Shown: positions 1 through 10,023, counted from the first letter of the stretch. The stretch: 64,000 nt of DNA from Algoriphagus marinus (GCF_001936475.1 NZ_MSPQ01000001.1:930001-994000), one strand, 5' to 3'. Numbers and translations are program-made. Notes: a model not told the origin generated them from the sequence alone.

Positions 1-126
1 AGAAACCTTCCTAAGTCAAAAGTTGTGACTGTAAATGATGTAAATACTTACCAACTCTTGAATGCTGACCATTTGGTTATCTGTGAAGGATCTGTAAGTA
101 AATTGGAAACCATTTTATCGAAATAA
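1..126 (+). CDS. rplD: 50S ribosomal protein L4 (uL4), C-terminal fragment
   Basis: The open frame runs from the first base to a TAA at 124-126 and gives 41 residues (starts RNLPKSKVVTVNDVN, ends LETILSK). The wording matches the C-terminal Rossmann-like part of L4, where the protein binds 23S rRNA domain I. The next gene, rplW, begins 4 bases later, which is the standard S10-operon order. The N-terminal part and the start lie outside the window. Confidence 0.9.
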   Translation, partial: RNLPKSKVVTVNDVNTYQLLNADHLVICEGSVSKLETILSK

Positions 127-130
127 GACA

Positions 131-418
131 ATGGATATTCTAAAGCAGCCCCTAATTACAGAAAAGATTTCCGCCATGAATGAAAGAGGCGTTTATGGAT
201 TCATCGTAGAAAAAACCGCGAAGAAACCAGAAATCAAAAATGCTGTAGAGAAAACGTTTGGTGTAAAAGTGGTATCGATTAGAACCATGAGATATGCTGC
301 AAAGCATAAATCAAGATACACCAAAGCTAAAGTTGTGTCAGGTTTTACAAATGCTTTCAAAAAGGCAATTGTAGAAGTAGCTGATGGAGAGGTAATTGAT
401 TTTTACGGAGAAGTTTAA
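131..418 (+). CDS. rplW: 50S ribosomal protein L23 (uL23)
   Basis: This 95-residue protein has the normal L23 length and opens with the family-typical DILKQPLITEKISAMNE. L23 sits at the peptide exit tunnel and is the docking site for trigger factor and SRP; that role is known from the family. The gene lies between rplD and rplB with a 13-base gap to rplB, so it is part of the S10 transcript. The first ATG is used; nothing is unusual. Confidence 0.95.
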   Translation: MDILKQPLITEKISAMNERGVYGFIVEKTAKKPEIKNAVEKTFGVKVVSIRTMRYAAKHKSRYTKAKVVSGFTNAFKKAIVEVADGEVIDFYGEV

Positions 419-431
419 TTGAATCAATATC

Positions 432-1256
432 ATGGCAATTAAAAAGTTAAACCCTGTTACTCCTGGAACGAGATTTAGAGTAGCTCCAGCTTTCACCGAG
501 ATTACCTCGGCTAAGCCAGAGAAGTCTCTACTTGCTCCATTGAAGAAATCAGGAGGAAGAAATAATGAAGGTAAAATGACTGCTCGCTATATCGGTGGAG
601 GTCATAAAAGAAGACTCAGAATTGTAGACTTCAAAAGAAACAAGTTTGGTGTACCAGCTACTGTAAAGAGCATTGAGTACGATCCAAACAGAACGGCTCG
701 TCTAGCCCTACTTTATTACGCTGACGGTGCTAAAACCTACATTATCGCTCCGGAAGGTTTGTCAGTAGGACAAACAGTGATTTCCGGTGAGAAAGTTGCA
801 CCAGAAGTGGGCAACGCTATGCATCTGGAGAATATTCCAATGGGTACAATTGTACACTGTGTGGAATTGAAACCTAATAAAGGTGCAGCTATGGTAAGAA
901 GTGCTGGAGGATATGCGCAGATCGTAGCCCGTGAAGGGAAATACGTGACTGTGAAGCTTCCTTCAGGCGAGATGAGAATGGTTTTAGGAGTTTGTATGGC
1001 TACTGTTGGTACAGTATCAAATGGAGACCATATGAACGTAGTATTGGGAAAAGCTGGTCGTAAGAGATGGCTTGGAGTTAGACCTCGTACAAGAGGTGTG
1101 GCTATGAACCCAGTCGATCACCCTATGGGTGGTGGTGAAGGTCGTTCTTCTGGAGGACATCCAAGATCAAGAAAAGGTCTTTTGTCTAAAGGTAAGAAAA
1201 CCAGATCTCCGAAGAAGTATTCAAACAAGTTCATCATTAGCAAAAGATCTAAATAA
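432..1256 (+). CDS. rplB: 50S ribosomal protein L2 (uL2)
   Basis: The 274-residue product is full length for L2. It contains [15 protein letters not shown] near residue 60 (N-terminal OB-fold) and the signature [17 protein letters not shown] near residue 225, which carries the conserved His next to the peptidyl transferase centre. L2 binds 23S rRNA and helps subunit association. The basic C-terminal tail ([16 protein letters not shown]) is typical. rpsS follows after 2 bases. A 95-residue overlapping frame at 1129-1416 is a shadow. Confidence 0.97.
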   Translation: MAIKKLNPVTPGTRFRVAPAFTEITSAKPEKSLLAPLKKSGGRNNEGKMTARYIGGGHKRRLRIVDFKRNKFGVPATVKSIEYDPNRTARLALLYYADGAKTYIIAPEGLSVGQTVISGEKVAPEVGNAMHLENIPMGTIVHCVELKPNKGAAMVRSAGGYAQIVAREGKYVTVKLPSGEMRMVLGVCMATVGTVSNGDHMNVVLGKAGRKRWLGVRPRTRGVAMNPVDHPMGGGEGRSSGGHPRSRKGLLSKGKKTRSPKKYSNKFIISKRSK

Positions 1257-1258
1257 TT

Positions 1259-1537
1259 ATGGCACGTTCATTAAAAAAAGGTCCTTACATCGAGCACCAT
1301 TTAGTAAAAAAGGTGGATGCATTGAACGAATCAGGAAAGAAGTCTGTAATCAAGACTTGGTCAAGAAAATCAATGATTTCTCCAGATTTCGTAGGACATA
1401 CCTTCGCTGTGCATAATGGGAATAAGTTCATTCCAGTATTTGTAACAGACAACATGGTAGGTCATAAGCTAGGTGAATTTGCTCCTACCAGAAATTTCAG
1501 AGGCCACATCGCCAAAAAAGATAAAGGAAAGAGATAA
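1259..1537 (+). CDS. rpsS: 30S ribosomal protein S19 (uS19)
   Basis: The 92-residue product shows the S19 hallmarks [13 protein letters not shown] at the N terminus and [16 protein letters not shown] near residues 65-80. S19 is in the 30S head, forms a dimeric contact with S13 and lines the A-site finger bridge. Spacing is 2 bases to rplB upstream and 2 bases to rplV downstream, so translation is probably coupled within the S10 transcript. Confidence 0.96.
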   Translation: MARSLKKGPYIEHHLVKKVDALNESGKKSVIKTWSRKSMISPDFVGHTFAVHNGNKFIPVFVTDNMVGHKLGEFAPTRNFRGHIAKKDKGKR

Positions 1538-1539
1538 TC

Positions 1540-1932
1540 ATGGAAGCAATAGCAAGATTAAATAACGTTCCTACTTCTCCGCGTAAAATGCGCCTTGTGG
1601 CTGACCTTGTCAGAGGCAAGAGAGTAGGATTAGCACTTAGCATTTTGAAGTTTACTCCAAATCACGGTGCCCTTAGACTAGAGAAATTGCTGCTTTCAGC
1701 AGTAGCTAACTGGCAGGCAAAAAACCCGGATGCTAAGTTGGAAGAAGCTGACCTATTCATCAAAACTGTAATGGTTGATGAGGGTAGATCTCTTAAGAGA
1801 TTAAGACCTGCCCCTCAAGGTAGAGGACATAGAATCCGCAAAAGATCAAATCATGTAACCTTGGTAGTTGATGCATTCATCGATCAGGACGTTACCGCTG
1901 ATGTAGTAGAAACAAACGAAAAGGCAAATTAA
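1540..1932 (+). CDS. rplV: 50S ribosomal protein L22 (uL22)
   Basis: This 130-residue protein contains [15 protein letters not shown] near residue 12 and the extended beta-hairpin segment [16 protein letters not shown] near residues 88-103, which reaches into the exit tunnel in known ribosomes. The C-terminal tail is slightly longer than in E. coli and acidic. It sits between rpsS and rpsC as expected for the S10 operon. Confidence 0.95.
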   Translation: MEAIARLNNVPTSPRKMRLVADLVRGKRVGLALSILKFTPNHGALRLEKLLLSAVANWQAKNPDAKLEEADLFIKTVMVDEGRSLKRLRPAPQGRGHRIRKRSNHVTLVVDAFIDQDVTADVVETNEKAN

Positions 1933-1941
1933 GAACAGACT

Positions 1942-2673
1942 ATGGGACAAAAGATCAACCCAATAGGATTTAGACTTGGTGTAGTCAAAGGCTGGGATTC
2001 CAACTGGTATGGTGGGAAAGACTTCGCTGAAAAACTATACGAAGATCAGCAAATCCGTAAGTACGTCCTTGCCAGAATCCCTAAGGGAGGAATTTCCAAG
2101 GTAATCATTGAGCGAACGCTTAAGAGAATTACATTGACAATTCATACTGCCCGTCCAGGAGTCGTAATTGGTAAAGGTGGAGCCGAAGTAGATAAGCTGA
2201 AAGAGGAATTGAAAAAAATCACCAACAAGGATATTCAGATAAATATCTTTGAAATTAAGCGACCAGAAATGGATGCTAAATTAGTAGGTGAGTCAATCGC
2301 TCAGCAACTTCAAGCAAGAATTTCTTTCAGAAGAGCAATGAAGCAATCCATTGCAGCGACCATGAGAGTGGGTGCAGAAGGAATTAAAGTTAAACTTTCA
2401 GGACGTCTAGGTGGAGCTGAAATGGCTCGATCTGAAATGTACAAAGAAGGAAGAATTCCTCTTCATACTTTGAGAGCAGATATTGATTACGCACTTTCCG
2501 AGGCTAAAACAGTCTATGGAATTATCGGAATCAAGGTATGGATTTTCAAAGGTGAGGTTTACGGAAAGAGAGATCTTTCTCCAAACCAAGGTGCTGCTAA
2601 TGAGCCTAAAGGCCCACGTAATGCAGGTCCTAAGAGAGATAATGGTCCTAGACGAAGAAAAAGAAATAACTAA
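1942..2673 (+). CDS. rpsC: 30S ribosomal protein S3 (uS3)
   Basis: The 243-residue product starts [13 protein letters not shown], as S3 does. A type II KH domain is marked by [16 protein letters not shown] near residues 72-87, and the C-terminal domain carries [13 protein letters not shown]3 forms part of the mRNA entry channel. The last about 25 residues are a basic, low-complexity tail ([20 protein letters not shown]), which is common in Bacteroidota. The start is 9 bases after the rplV stop. Confidence 0.96.
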   Translation: MGQKINPIGFRLGVVKGWDSNWYGGKDFAEKLYEDQQIRKYVLARIPKGGISKVIIERTLKRITLTIHTARPGVVIGKGGAEVDKLKEELKKITNKDIQINIFEIKRPEMDAKLVGESIAQQLQARISFRRAMKQSIAATMRVGAEGIKVKLSGRLGGAEMARSEMYKEGRIPLHTLRADIDYALSEAKTVYGIIGIKVWIFKGEVYGKRDLSPNQGAANEPKGPRNAGPKRDNGPRRRKRNN

Positions 2674-2696
2674 TTTTCACCCATAAGTGAGAACTC

Positions 2697-3116
2697 ATGT
2701 TACAGCCAAAAAGAACTAAATATAGGAAAATGCACAAGGGTCGTGTCAAAGGTCTTGCACAAAGAGGGCATTCGCTTTCTTTTGGCAACTTTGGCATCAA
2801 ATCCCTTGAGCCAGGATGGATCACCTCCCGTCAGATCGAGGCAGCTCGTATCGCAATGACGAGAGCGATGAAAAGAGAAGGTCAAGTTTGGATCAGAATT
2901 TTTCCTGACAAACCGATCACAAAGAAGCCCGCAGAGGTTCGTATGGGTAAAGGTAAAGGTGCTCCTGAATATTGGGTCGCAGTTATCAAACCAGGAACAA
3001 TTCTTTTCGAGGCAACAGGCGTAAGCTTGGAAACCGCTCAGGAAGCGTTGAGACTTGCCCAGCAGAAGCTGCCGGTAAGTACCCGATTTGTTGTTCGTAG
3101 AGATTACGCTGAATAA
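2697..3116 (+). CDS. rplP: 50S ribosomal protein L16 (uL16)
   Basis: The 139-residue protein starts [16 protein letters not shown] and contains [15 protein letters not shown] and [18 protein letters not shown], all L16 signatures. L16 organises the A-site tRNA elbow region of the 50S subunit. The length is normal. rpmC follows after 9 bases, giving the canonical rpsC-rplP-rpmC-rpsQ order. Confidence 0.96.
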   Translation: MLQPKRTKYRKMHKGRVKGLAQRGHSLSFGNFGIKSLEPGWITSRQIEAARIAMTRAMKREGQVWIRIFPDKPITKKPAEVRMGKGKGAPEYWVAVIKPGTILFEATGVSLETAQEALRLAQQKLPVSTRFVVRRDYAE

Positions 3117-3125
3117 TATAGCACT

Positions 3126-3308
3126 ATGAAAAATACCGAGATCAATTCACTTTCCGCAAGTGAAATTGCAGAGCGAGTAGTCGCAGAGAAAGAGAACCTG
3201 ACCAAACTACGGTTTGCTCACTCAATTTCTCCAATAGAGAATCCTAATAGAATCCGCGAGACCAAGCGCTTTATCGCAAGATTAAAGACTGCATTGGCTG
3301 CCAAATAA
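3126..3308 (+). CDS. rpmC: 50S ribosomal protein L29 (uL29)
   Basis: The 60-residue helical protein has the two-helix L29 layout: an N-terminal helix (ASEIAERVVAEKENLTKLRF) and a C-terminal helix after the conserved IENPNRIRETKRFIARL. L29 contacts L23 at the tunnel exit. It lies between rplP and rpsQ, 9 and 19 bases away. Family identity rests on this order and on the C-terminal motif. Confidence 0.92.
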   Translation: MKNTEINSLSASEIAERVVAEKENLTKLRFAHSISPIENPNRIRETKRFIARLKTALAAK

Positions 3309-3327
3309 CTAGCTAACAGAAAAAAAA

Positions 3328-3591
3328 ATGGCTACGATAGAGAGAAATCTTCGAAAAGAAAGAATTGGTAAAGTGGTAAGTAACAAGATGGATAAATCCA
3401 TTACCGTAGCAGTTGAGCGTCGCGTAAAGCACGCTATGTACGGGAAGTTTATTTCCAAAACTACCAAATTGATGGCTCATGACGAGAAAAATGAATGTAA
3501 CCCTGGTGACACGGTGAAAATCAGCGAAACTCGTCCGCTGAGTAAAAACAAGCGTTGGAGAGTAGTTGAAATTATTGAAAGGGCTAAATAA
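3328..3591 (+). CDS. rpsQ: 30S ribosomal protein S17 (uS17)
   Basis: This 87-residue OB-fold protein has the S17 pattern: [21 protein letters not shown] near the N terminus and [20 protein letters not shown] near residues 57-76. S17 binds 16S rRNA helices 7 and 11 during early 30S assembly. The start ATG directly follows a run of A residues. rplN begins 2 bases after the stop. Confidence 0.95.
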   Translation: MATIERNLRKERIGKVVSNKMDKSITVAVERRVKHAMYGKFISKTTKLMAHDEKNECNPGDTVKISETRPLSKNKRWRVVEIIERAK

Positions 3592-3593
3592 TT

Positions 3594-3962
3594 ATGATAC
3601 AGCAAGAATCCAGACTAAGCGTAGCGGATAACTCAGGTGCCAAAGAGGTATTGGTAATCCGTGTGTTGGGTGGAACCAAGAAGCGATATGCTTCAATTGG
3701 TGACAAAGTTGTAGTGACTGTTAAATCAGCCCTTTCGTCCAGCAATATGAAAAAAGGTACCGTTTCAAAAGCGGTTATTGTCCGAACTAGAAAAGAAATA
3801 AGAAGAAAAGACGGTTCTTATATCCGATTCGAGGACAACGCAGCTGTTTTATTGAACAACAATGACGAGCCAAGAGGTACTCGTATCTTCGGCCCAGTTG
3901 CAAGAGAGTTGAGAGAGAAGCAGTTTATGAAAATCGTTTCATTGGCCCCTGAAGTATTGTAA
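3594..3962 (+). CDS. rplN: 50S ribosomal protein L14 (uL14)
   Basis: The 122-residue product has normal L14 length and the conserved start [19 protein letters not shown]. It also has the [20 protein letters not shown] segment near residues 70-89. L14 forms intersubunit bridges and is the binding site for the silencing factor RsfS. It is followed by rplX after 2 bases. Confidence 0.96.
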   Translation: MIQQESRLSVADNSGAKEVLVIRVLGGTKKRYASIGDKVVVTVKSALSSSNMKKGTVSKAVIVRTRKEIRRKDGSYIRFEDNAAVLLNNNDEPRGTRIFGPVARELREKQFMKIVSLAPEVL

Positions 3963-3964
3963 TC

Positions 3965-4309
3965 ATGGAAAGAAAAATGAACAAGCAAACAAAGCTTCAT
4001 ATCAAAACCGGTGATACTGTAAAGGTGATTGCAGGAGATGATAAAGGCAAAACAGGAAAAGTACTTTCAGTTGATAAGCAAAAAAGCAGAGCTATTGTTG
4101 AAGGTCTTAACATGATTACAAAACATGTTAAACCTACTGCAGCTAAGCCTCAAGGCGGAATCGATAAAAAGGAAGCTTCAATGCACATTAGTAACCTAAT
4201 GCTTGTAGATCCTAAAACAGGAGAAACTACCAGAACTGGTCGTAAAGCAGGTGAGAATGGAAAATTAGTAAGATACTCTAAGAAAACCGGGGAGGTGATC
4301 AATGGCTAA
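3965..4309 (+). CDS. rplX: 50S ribosomal protein L24 (uL24)
   Basis: The product is 114 residues from this ATG or 110 from an in-frame ATG at 3977; the second gives the more typical N terminus ([13 protein letters not shown]). The KOW motif [20 protein letters not shown] is near the N terminus. L24 is an early assembly initiator of the 50S subunit. The 3' end overlaps the rplE start by 8 bases, suggesting translational coupling. Confidence 0.94.
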   Translation: MERKMNKQTKLHIKTGDTVKVIAGDDKGKTGKVLSVDKQKSRAIVEGLNMITKHVKPTAAKPQGGIDKKEASMHISNLMLVDPKTGETTRTGRKAGENGKLVRYSKKTGEVING

Positions 4310-4862
4310 TCCTAGAATCAAACAAAAATATTTGAACGATATCGTTCCAGCGTTGAAAGAGAAGTTTCAATATTCCTCTGTAATGCAGGTTCCTAAATTG
4401 ACTAAAATAGTCATTAATAAAGGTATCGGTGCTGCTGTTGCAGACAAGAAATTAGTTGACCAAGGGGTTGAAGAACTTTCCTTGATCACTGGTCAGAGAG
4501 CTGTCTCTACTAAAGCTAAAACTTCAGTCTCTAACTTCAAGTTGAGAGAAGGTATGCCAATTGGAGCCAAAGTTACCCTAAGAGGTGACATGATGTATGA
4601 ATTTCTTGATCGTCTAATGACAGTCGCGCTTCCTAGAGTAAGAGATTTCAAAGGCATATCTGATAAGGGATTTGATGGAAGAGGTAACTATACCCTAGGG
4701 GTACAGGAGCAAATCATTTTCCCTGAGATTAGCATCGAGAAAGTAAATAGAATTTCAGGAATGGACATAACTTTTGTCACTTCTGCAAATTCAGATGAGG
4801 AAAGCTTGGAACTAATGAGAGCTTTCGGAATGCCTTTCGTTAAAAACACTAAAGAAGACTAA
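4302..4862 (+). CDS. rplE: 50S ribosomal protein L5 (uL5)
   Basis: The 186-residue product shows L5 signatures, including [14 protein letters not shown] near residue 30 and [15 protein letters not shown] near residue 83. L5 binds 5S rRNA with L18 and contacts the P-site tRNA. The start overlaps rplX. rpsN follows after 3 bases in the standard spc order. Confidence 0.96.
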   Translation: MANPRIKQKYLNDIVPALKEKFQYSSVMQVPKLTKIVINKGIGAAVADKKLVDQGVEELSLITGQRAVSTKAKTSVSNFKLREGMPIGAKVTLRGDMMYEFLDRLMTVALPRVRDFKGISDKGFDGRGNYTLGVQEQIIFPEISIEKVNRISGMDITFVTSANSDEESLELMRAFGMPFVKNTKED

Positions 4863-4865
4863 ATC

Positions 4866-5135
4866 ATGGCAAGAGAGTCCATCAAAGCTCGTGAGAGAAA
4901 AAGAGAGCGTCTGGTAGCCAAGTATGCTGATAAAAGAGCAGCCCTTAAAGCTGCTGGTGATTATGAAGCACTTGACAAACTTCCAAAAAACGCATCACCT
5001 GTAAGACTTCATAATAGATGCAAGCTTACTGGTCGTCCAAAAGGCTACATGAGAAAATTCGGTATCAACAGGGTGACCTTCAGAGAAATGGCCTCAGCAG
5101 GCAAGATCCCTGGAGTGACAAAGTCCAGCTGGTAA
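4866..5135 (+). CDS. rpsN: 30S ribosomal protein S14, zinc-free long form (uS14)
   Basis: The 89-residue length and the C-terminal [21 protein letters not shown] mark S14. Only one Cys remains ([10 protein letters not shown]), where zinc-binding S14 has two CxxC pairs, so this is the long C-minus form. S14 is a late-assembling protein of the 30S head. An 84-base gap with a promoter-like sequence separates it from rpsH. Confidence 0.95.
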   Translation: MARESIKARERKRERLVAKYADKRAALKAAGDYEALDKLPKNASPVRLHNRCKLTGRPKGYMRKFGINRVTFREMASAGKIPGVTKSSW

Positions 5136-5150
5136 ATAAAACGACAGTAG

Positions 5151-5181
5151 TTTTTATTATAAAAATCAATTCGTAACTTTG
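5151..5181 (+). promoter_or_regulatory. Putative internal promoter before rpsH
   Basis: TAACTTTG at 5174-5181 matches the Bacteroidota -7 box TAnnTTTG exactly, and a T-rich stretch lies 19-23 bases upstream at 5151-5155. It falls in the longest gap (84 bases) within the ribosomal cluster before secY. It probably lets the rpsH-distal half be transcribed separately. The -33 part is weak, so this is a prediction. Confidence 0.55.
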
Positions 5182-5219
5182 CACGCCCAAAACGGGTGTA
5201 GCTAGACTTAAAAAATATC

Positions 5220-5615
5220 ATGACTGATCCAATAGCTGATTATCTGACTAGGTTGAGAAATGCGATCAAAGCATCTCACCGAATCGTTGAGATACCTGCT
5301 TCTAATATCAAGAAGGAGATTACGAAAGTATTGCACGACAAAGGATATATTCAGAATTACAAATTTGAAGAAAACGGTCCTCAGGGAACGATCAAAATTG
5401 CACTGAAATTTAACCCTACGACGAAGCAGAACGCAATCGTAAGCCTAAAGCGTGTTAGTACGCCAGGTCTCAGAAAATATGTTAAACATACGGAGCTTCC
5501 AAGAGTAATTAATGGCTTGGGAATAGCAATCGTATCTACCTCTAAAGGTGTAATGACCGATAAAGAGGCCCGGACTGAGGGTGTAGGTGGAGAAGTTCTT
5601 TGCTACGTATATTAA
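5220..5615 (+). CDS. rpsH: 30S ribosomal protein S8 (uS8)
   Basis: The 131-residue product starts MTDPIADYLTRLRNAIKA, ends in the S8 signature STSKGVMTDKEARTEGVGGEVLCYVY, and has the expected length. S8 binds the central domain of 16S rRNA; in E. coli it also represses the spc operon. The gene starts 39 bases after the putative internal promoter. Confidence 0.96.
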   Translation: MTDPIADYLTRLRNAIKASHRIVEIPASNIKKEITKVLHDKGYIQNYKFEENGPQGTIKIALKFNPTTKQNAIVSLKRVSTPGLRKYVKHTELPRVINGLGIAIVSTSKGVMTDKEARTEGVGGEVLCYVY

Positions 5616-5624
5616 TTTACTATC

Positions 5625-6182
5625 ATGTCTAGAATAGGTAAAAAATCAATAAATGTACCCAGCGGTGTTACTGTAGACGTCTCAGCTCATGGAGTTGTGA
5701 CTGTTAAAGGTCCTAAGGGTACTCTTGTTCAGGAGGTTAATCCTGATATCAAGGTAAAAGTAGAAAACAACGAAATCGTTGTTGCTAGACCTACTGATTC
5801 CAAAAGACACAAATCTTTTCACGGGCTTTACAGATCCCTTATCAATAACATGGTAATTGGTGTATCTGAAGGTTACAAGAAGGATTTGGAACTTGTTGGT
5901 GTAGGTTTCAAAGCGTCAAATCAAGGACAAGTTTTAGAACTTAACCTTGGTTATTCCCACAGTATTTTCTTTGCGCTTCCGAATGAAGTGTCTTTGAAGA
6001 CAGAGACTGCAAAAGGTAAAAATCCAATTATTACTTTGGAATCTATTGATAAGGAATTGATAGGACAGATAGCTGCAAAAATCAAATCTCTTCGTAAGGT
6101 TGAGCCTTATAAAGGTAAAGGTGTGCGCTTCGTTGGTGAACAAGTTAGACGTAAGGCTGGTAAGACTGCCGGTAAAAAATAA
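5625..6182 (+). CDS. rplF: 50S ribosomal protein L6 (uL6)
   Basis: The 185-residue product has the duplicated L6 fold. The N-terminal repeat starts MSRIGKKSINVPSGV and the C-terminal repeat ends with the PYKGKGVRFVGEQVRRKAGKTAGKK signature. L6 lies near the sarcin-ricin loop and the GTPase-associated centre. rplR follows after 6 bases. Several 60-100 residue frames over its 3' end are shadows. Confidence 0.96.
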   Translation: MSRIGKKSINVPSGVTVDVSAHGVVTVKGPKGTLVQEVNPDIKVKVENNEIVVARPTDSKRHKSFHGLYRSLINNMVIGVSEGYKKDLELVGVGFKASNQGQVLELNLGYSHSIFFALPNEVSLKTETAKGKNPIITLESIDKELIGQIAAKIKSLRKVEPYKGKGVRFVGEQVRRKAGKTAGKK

Positions 6183-6188
6183 TAAGTT

Positions 6189-6539
6189 ATGGCATTTAAT
6201 AAGAGTTCCAGAAGACTTAGAATCAAGCAAGGTATCAGAAGAAAGATTTCTGGTACAGATTCCAGACCTCGTTTGTCAGTATTCAAAAGCAATACAGGCA
6301 TCTATGCGCAGCTTGTTGATGATCTTAAAGGTCATACTTTGGCACATGCGTCTTCCAAAGAATTGGGAGCAAAAGCCAACACAAATGTTTCAGTATCTAA
6401 GGAAGTAGGGAAAAAACTTGCTGAAAGAGCTGTAGCAAATGGAGTAAACGAAGTCGTTTTTGACAGAAATGGTTACCTATATCACGGAAACGTGAAAGCT
6501 TTAGCAGATGGTGCTAGAGAGGGAGGCCTTAAATTTTAA
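6189..6539 (+). CDS. rplR: 50S ribosomal protein L18 (uL18)
   Basis: The 116-residue protein contains [20 protein letters not shown] near residue 27 and ends in the conserved [27 protein letters not shown]18 carries 5S rRNA into the 50S subunit together with L5. Length and neighbours (rplF, rpsE) are canonical. Confidence 0.96.
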   Translation: MAFNKSSRRLRIKQGIRRKISGTDSRPRLSVFKSNTGIYAQLVDDLKGHTLAHASSKELGAKANTNVSVSKEVGKKLAERAVANGVNEVVFDRNGYLYHGNVKALADGAREGGLKF

Positions 6540-6545
6540 TCCGTT

Positions 6546-7064
6546 ATGTCTCAATTAAGAAGAAAGCCTATTAGGGCTACAGATACAGACTTAAAAGAAA
6601 AAGTAGTTGCAATCAACCGGGTAGCCAAAGTGGTTAAAGGTGGTAGAAGATTCTCTTTTTCAGCTATAGTTGTAGTAGGAGATGGTCAAGGTGTGGTAGG
6701 TTATGGTTTGGGTAAAGCCAATGAAGTAACTGACGCTATCACCAAAGGCATCGAAGACGCAAAGAAAAACTTGGTAAAAGTACCAGTTTTAAAGGGCACT
6801 ATTCCTCACGAGCAACTTGGTAAGTTCGGTGGTGGATTTGTTTTGATCAAACCAGCTGCTGCAGGTACTGGTGTTATTGCTGGTGGTGCAATGCGTGCTG
6901 TATTGGAAAGTGCAGGCGTTACAGATGTACTAGCTAAATCAAAAGGATCATCTAATCCCCATAACGTAGTGAAAGCTACAATTGATGCACTTGTTCAACT
7001 TAGGGATGCGATTTCTGTGTCACAGCAGAGAGGTGTGAAAATGTCTAAAGTATTTAACGGATAA
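6546..7064 (+). CDS. rpsE: 30S ribosomal protein S5 (uS5)
   Basis: The 172-residue product carries the double-stranded RNA-binding-like N-terminal domain ([21 protein letters not shown] near residue 30). It also has the [19 protein letters not shown] segment near residues 95-113. S5 contributes to decoding accuracy and mRNA unwinding at the entry channel. It is followed by the short rpmD gene after 5 bases. Confidence 0.96.
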   Translation: MSQLRRKPIRATDTDLKEKVVAINRVAKVVKGGRRFSFSAIVVVGDGQGVVGYGLGKANEVTDAITKGIEDAKKNLVKVPVLKGTIPHEQLGKFGGGFVLIKPAAAGTGVIAGGAMRAVLESAGVTDVLAKSKGSSNPHNVVKATIDALVQLRDAISVSQQRGVKMSKVFNG

Positions 7065-7069
7065 TTATC

Positions 7070-7249
7070 ATGGCTAAGATCAAAATCACTCAGACAAAAA
7101 GCATCATTGACAGACCAAAGGATCAGAAAGCTACTATTACTGCTTTAGGCCTTGGTAGAATCAGCAAATCTGTTGTTGTAGAAAATACACCTCAGATTGC
7201 TGGAATGGTAAATAAAGTTAATCACCTTGTAAAAGTGGAGGAAGCTTAA
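7070..7249 (+). CDS. rpmD: 50S ribosomal protein L30 (uL30)
   Basis: I read this 59-residue frame directly: ATG at 7070, TAA at 7247-7249. The product starts [20 protein letters not shown] and continues with [19 protein letters not shown], the L30 pattern. L30 is a small 23S rRNA-binding protein. It fills the gap between rpsE and rplO exactly, with 5- and 2-base spacers. Confidence 0.94.
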   Translation: MAKIKITQTKSIIDRPKDQKATITALGLGRISKSVVVENTPQIAGMVNKVNHLVKVEEA

Positions 7250-7251
7250 TT

Positions 7252-7698
7252 ATGAAATTGCATACATTAACCCCAGCTGAAGGATCTACCAAAAATCGTA
7301 AGAGAATTGGTAGAGGTACAGGTTCAGGAAGAGGAGGGACTTCAACAAGAGGTCATAAAGGAGCTAAATCAAGATCTGGATATAAGTCTAAACTTGGTTT
7401 TGAAGGTGGTCAAATGCCTCTTCAAAGAAGAGTTCCTAAGTTTGGCTTTAAAAGCTTGAACAGAGTTGAATATAAGCCAGTAAATTTGGATACCTTGCAA
7501 GGCTTATCTGAACAATACAGCCTCGATGTGATAAACATGGAAGCTCTAGTTGCTCATGGTATTGCTTCAAAAAATGACAAAATCAAAATCCTCGGTGGAG
7601 GAGAATTGAAGTCCAAATTAGACGTGTCCGCTCACAAATTCTCTGCTTCAGCTGTAGCTGCTATTGAGAATGTTGGTGGATCGGTAAACCAGATTTGA
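7252..7698 (+). CDS. rplO: 50S ribosomal protein L15 (uL15)
   Basis: The 148-residue product has the long Gly/Arg-rich N-terminal extension typical of L15 ([20 protein letters not shown], residues 18-37). The globular C-terminal part has the [19 protein letters not shown] motif. L15 is a late 50S assembly protein. secY starts 4 bases after the stop. Confidence 0.96.
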   Translation: MKLHTLTPAEGSTKNRKRIGRGTGSGRGGTSTRGHKGAKSRSGYKSKLGFEGGQMPLQRRVPKFGFKSLNRVEYKPVNLDTLQGLSEQYSLDVINMEALVAHGIASKNDKIKILGGGELKSKLDVSAHKFSASAVAAIENVGGSVNQI

Positions 7699-7702
7699 AT
7701 TA

Positions 7703-9022
7703 ATGAAAAAGTTTATTTCGACAGTTAAGAATATTTTCTCCATCGAAGACCTACGAGTGAGAATCATGAATACGATCGGTTTTCTGATCATATTTAGATT
7801 AGGTTCTTATGTAGTACTTCCTGGAGTGGATCCTTCCAAATTGGGAGGTCCTCAAGAAGGTATCTTTGGATTGATAGATACATTCCTTGGTGGTGCGTTT
7901 AGTAATGCATCCATCTTTGGATTGGGTATCATGCCATATATCTCTGCATCCATTGTTTTGCAGTTGCTTACTGTCGGAGTTCCCTACTTTCAAAAGATGC
8001 AGAAAGAGGGTGAGTCTGGAAGGAAGAGAATCAACCAGATCACTCGGGTATTAACCATTCTGATTACGATCGCTCAGGGTATTGGTTACGTGAGTGCCAC
8101 GATTATCCCGACTGGTGCAGTAATGATTAGCACTTCACTGTTTATGGTTAGCTCTCTTGTGTTGTTATCAGCAGGTACCATGTTTTGTATGTGGCTTGGT
8201 GAGAAAATCACAGAAAAAGGTATTGGAAACGGTATCTCTATGCTTATCATGATTGGAATTATCTCTAGATTTCCTGGTGCTCTCATTGCAGAAGGTGTTG
8301 AAAAAGGTGGTTCTGGAATGCTATTATTGCTTATTGAAGCAGGTGTTTTATTCTTTGTAGTTGTAGGGGTAATTGCTCTTACAGAGGCTACAAGAAGAAT
8401 TCCTGTTCAGTATGCAAAACAAGTAGTAGGCGGTAAAGTATACGGAGGTCAACGTCAATACATCCCTATTAAAGTCAATGCTTCAGGTGTAATGCCGATC
8501 ATTTTCGCTCAATCTTTAATGTTTGTCCCTGCTTTAATCGCTCAGATTTGGGCTCAGGATAATGACATTGCAAACTATATCGGTACAACATTTAGTGATT
8601 TCACTTCTTGGCAGTACAATTTATTATTTGCAGCGATGATTATCATTTTCACATTCTTTTACACGGCAATAACCGTCAATCCGGAGCAAATTGCTGAGGA
8701 TATGAAACGAAATGGTGGATTTGTTCCGGGAATAAAACCTGGTGCTCCGACTTCTGAGTTTATAGATGGAATTATTTCTAAGATTACTTTACCAGGTTCT
8801 ATTCTGCTAGCTGCTGTCGCTATCTTGCCAGCATTAGCGATTATTTCTGGTGTTGGTGCTGAGTTCGCACAATTCTATGGAGGTACTTCATTGCTAATTA
8901 TGGTTGGAGTGATCATGGATACGCTTAGACAAATTGAGAGTTATTTATTGATGAGACATTACGAGGGAATGATGAAGAGTGGTAATATGAAGAATAATCC
9001 TTCTAATTACCAAGTAGCTTAA
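7703..9022 (+). CDS. secY: Preprotein translocase subunit SecY
   Basis: The 439-residue polytopic membrane protein has about ten hydrophobic helices and the SecY signatures: GIFGLIDTFLGGAFSNASIFGLGIMPYISASI near residues 52-83, and the cytoplasmic loop TEATRRIPVQYAKQVVGGK near residue 228. SecY is the channel of the Sec translocon in the inner membrane, working with SecE, SecG and SecA. Its place after rplO is universal in this operon. Confidence 0.97.
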   Translation: MKKFISTVKNIFSIEDLRVRIMNTIGFLIIFRLGSYVVLPGVDPSKLGGPQEGIFGLIDTFLGGAFSNASIFGLGIMPYISASIVLQLLTVGVPYFQKMQKEGESGRKRINQITRVLTILITIAQGIGYVSATIIPTGAVMISTSLFMVSSLVLLSAGTMFCMWLGEKITEKGIGNGISMLIMIGIISRFPGALIAEGVEKGGSGMLLLLIEAGVLFFVVVGVIALTEATRRIPVQYAKQVVGGKVYGGQRQYIPIKVNASGVMPIIFAQSLMFVPALIAQIWAQDNDIANYIGTTFSDFTSWQYNLLFAAMIIIFTFFYTAITVNPEQIAEDMKRNGGFVPGIKPGAPTSEFIDGIISKITLPGSILLAAVAILPALAIISGVGAEFAQFYGGTSLLIMVGVIMDTLRQIESYLLMRHYEGMMKSGNMKNNPSNYQVA

Positions 9023-9023
9023 G

Positions 9024-9797
9024 ATGATTCATTACAAGACTTCAGAGGAAGTTAAGTTAATAAAAGAGAGTGCAGACATATTAGCAAAAGCTCATGGAGA
9101 AGTAGCTAAGTATGTTAAAGAAGGGGTAAAGACCTCTTTTCTAGATAAGATTGCTGAAGAGTATATTAGGGATAATAAGGCAGTTCCATCCTTCAAAGGA
9201 TACAATGGATTTCCTTCCTCTTTATGTATTTCAGTGAATGAAGTGGTTGTCCATGGATTTCCCAGCGATTATGAATTGAAAGATGGCGATATAATCTCAG
9301 TTGATTGTGGAGTCTTTCACCAAGGTTTTCATAGCGATTCCGCTTATACGTACCCTATTGGTGAGGTCTCTCCGGCTATTATTGAGCTCTTAAAAGCTAC
9401 TAAAGATTCACTTTATCTTGGTATTGAGCAAGCCAAATTTGGTAATCGAGTAGGTGATATTGGTAATGCTATTCAAAAGTATGTTGAAGCTAAAGGTTAC
9501 ACGGTTGTCCGTGAATTAGTTGGACATGGTTTAGGGAAGAGCCTTCATGAATCTCCTGAAGTTCCGAATTATGGTAAAAAAGGTAGCGGACCATTATTAA
9601 AAAGTGGAATGGTAATCGCAATTGAGCCTATGGTTAATCTTGGCAGTAGAAATATTGTTCAGGAAAGAGATGGATGGACGATTCGTACTGCGGATCGAAA
9701 AGCATCTGCACACTATGAGCACACAGTTGCGATATTTGAAGATAGAACAGAGGTTTTGACAACCCATAAATACATAGAAGAGAATTTTAAATTCTAA
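9024..9797 (+). CDS. map: Methionine aminopeptidase, type I
   Basis: The 257-residue pita-bread enzyme removes the initiator Met from new proteins. The five metal ligands are visible: D94 (VDCGV), D105 (HSDSA), H168 (GHGLG), E201 (AIEPM) and E232 (YEHTV); H78 is the conserved substrate-side His. It has no N-terminal zinc-finger extension. It follows secY by 1 base and precedes infA by 1 base, the usual Bacteroidota order. Confidence 0.96.
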   Translation: MIHYKTSEEVKLIKESADILAKAHGEVAKYVKEGVKTSFLDKIAEEYIRDNKAVPSFKGYNGFPSSLCISVNEVVVHGFPSDYELKDGDIISVDCGVFHQGFHSDSAYTYPIGEVSPAIIELLKATKDSLYLGIEQAKFGNRVGDIGNAIQKYVEAKGYTVVRELVGHGLGKSLHESPEVPNYGKKGSGPLLKSGMVIAIEPMVNLGSRNIVQERDGWTIRTADRKASAHYEHTVAIFEDRTEVLTTHKYIEENFKF

Positions 9798-9798
9798 T

Positions 9799-10017
9799 AT
9801 GGCTAAACAGACATCAATAGAGCAAGACGGAACTATCGTAGAAGCATTATCTAATGCAATGTTTAAGGTAGAACTAGAAAATGGACATCAATTGATCGCT
9901 CATATTTCTGGGAAAATGAGGATGAATTATATTAAGATCCTTCCTGGAGACAAAGTTAAATTGGAATTATCTCCCTATGATTTATCAAAAGGTAGAATAG
10001 TATATCGATATAAATAA
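9799..10017 (+). CDS. infA: Translation initiation factor IF-1
   Basis: The 72-residue S1/OB-fold protein has the IF-1 pattern: [24 protein letters not shown] at the N terminus and [35 protein letters not shown] at the C terminus. IF-1 blocks the 30S A site during initiation. It lies between map and rpmJ. Confidence 0.96.
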   Translation: MAKQTSIEQDGTIVEALSNAMFKVELENGHQLIAHISGKMRMNYIKILPGDKVKLELSPYDLSKGRIVYRYK

Positions 10018-10023
10018 ACTGAT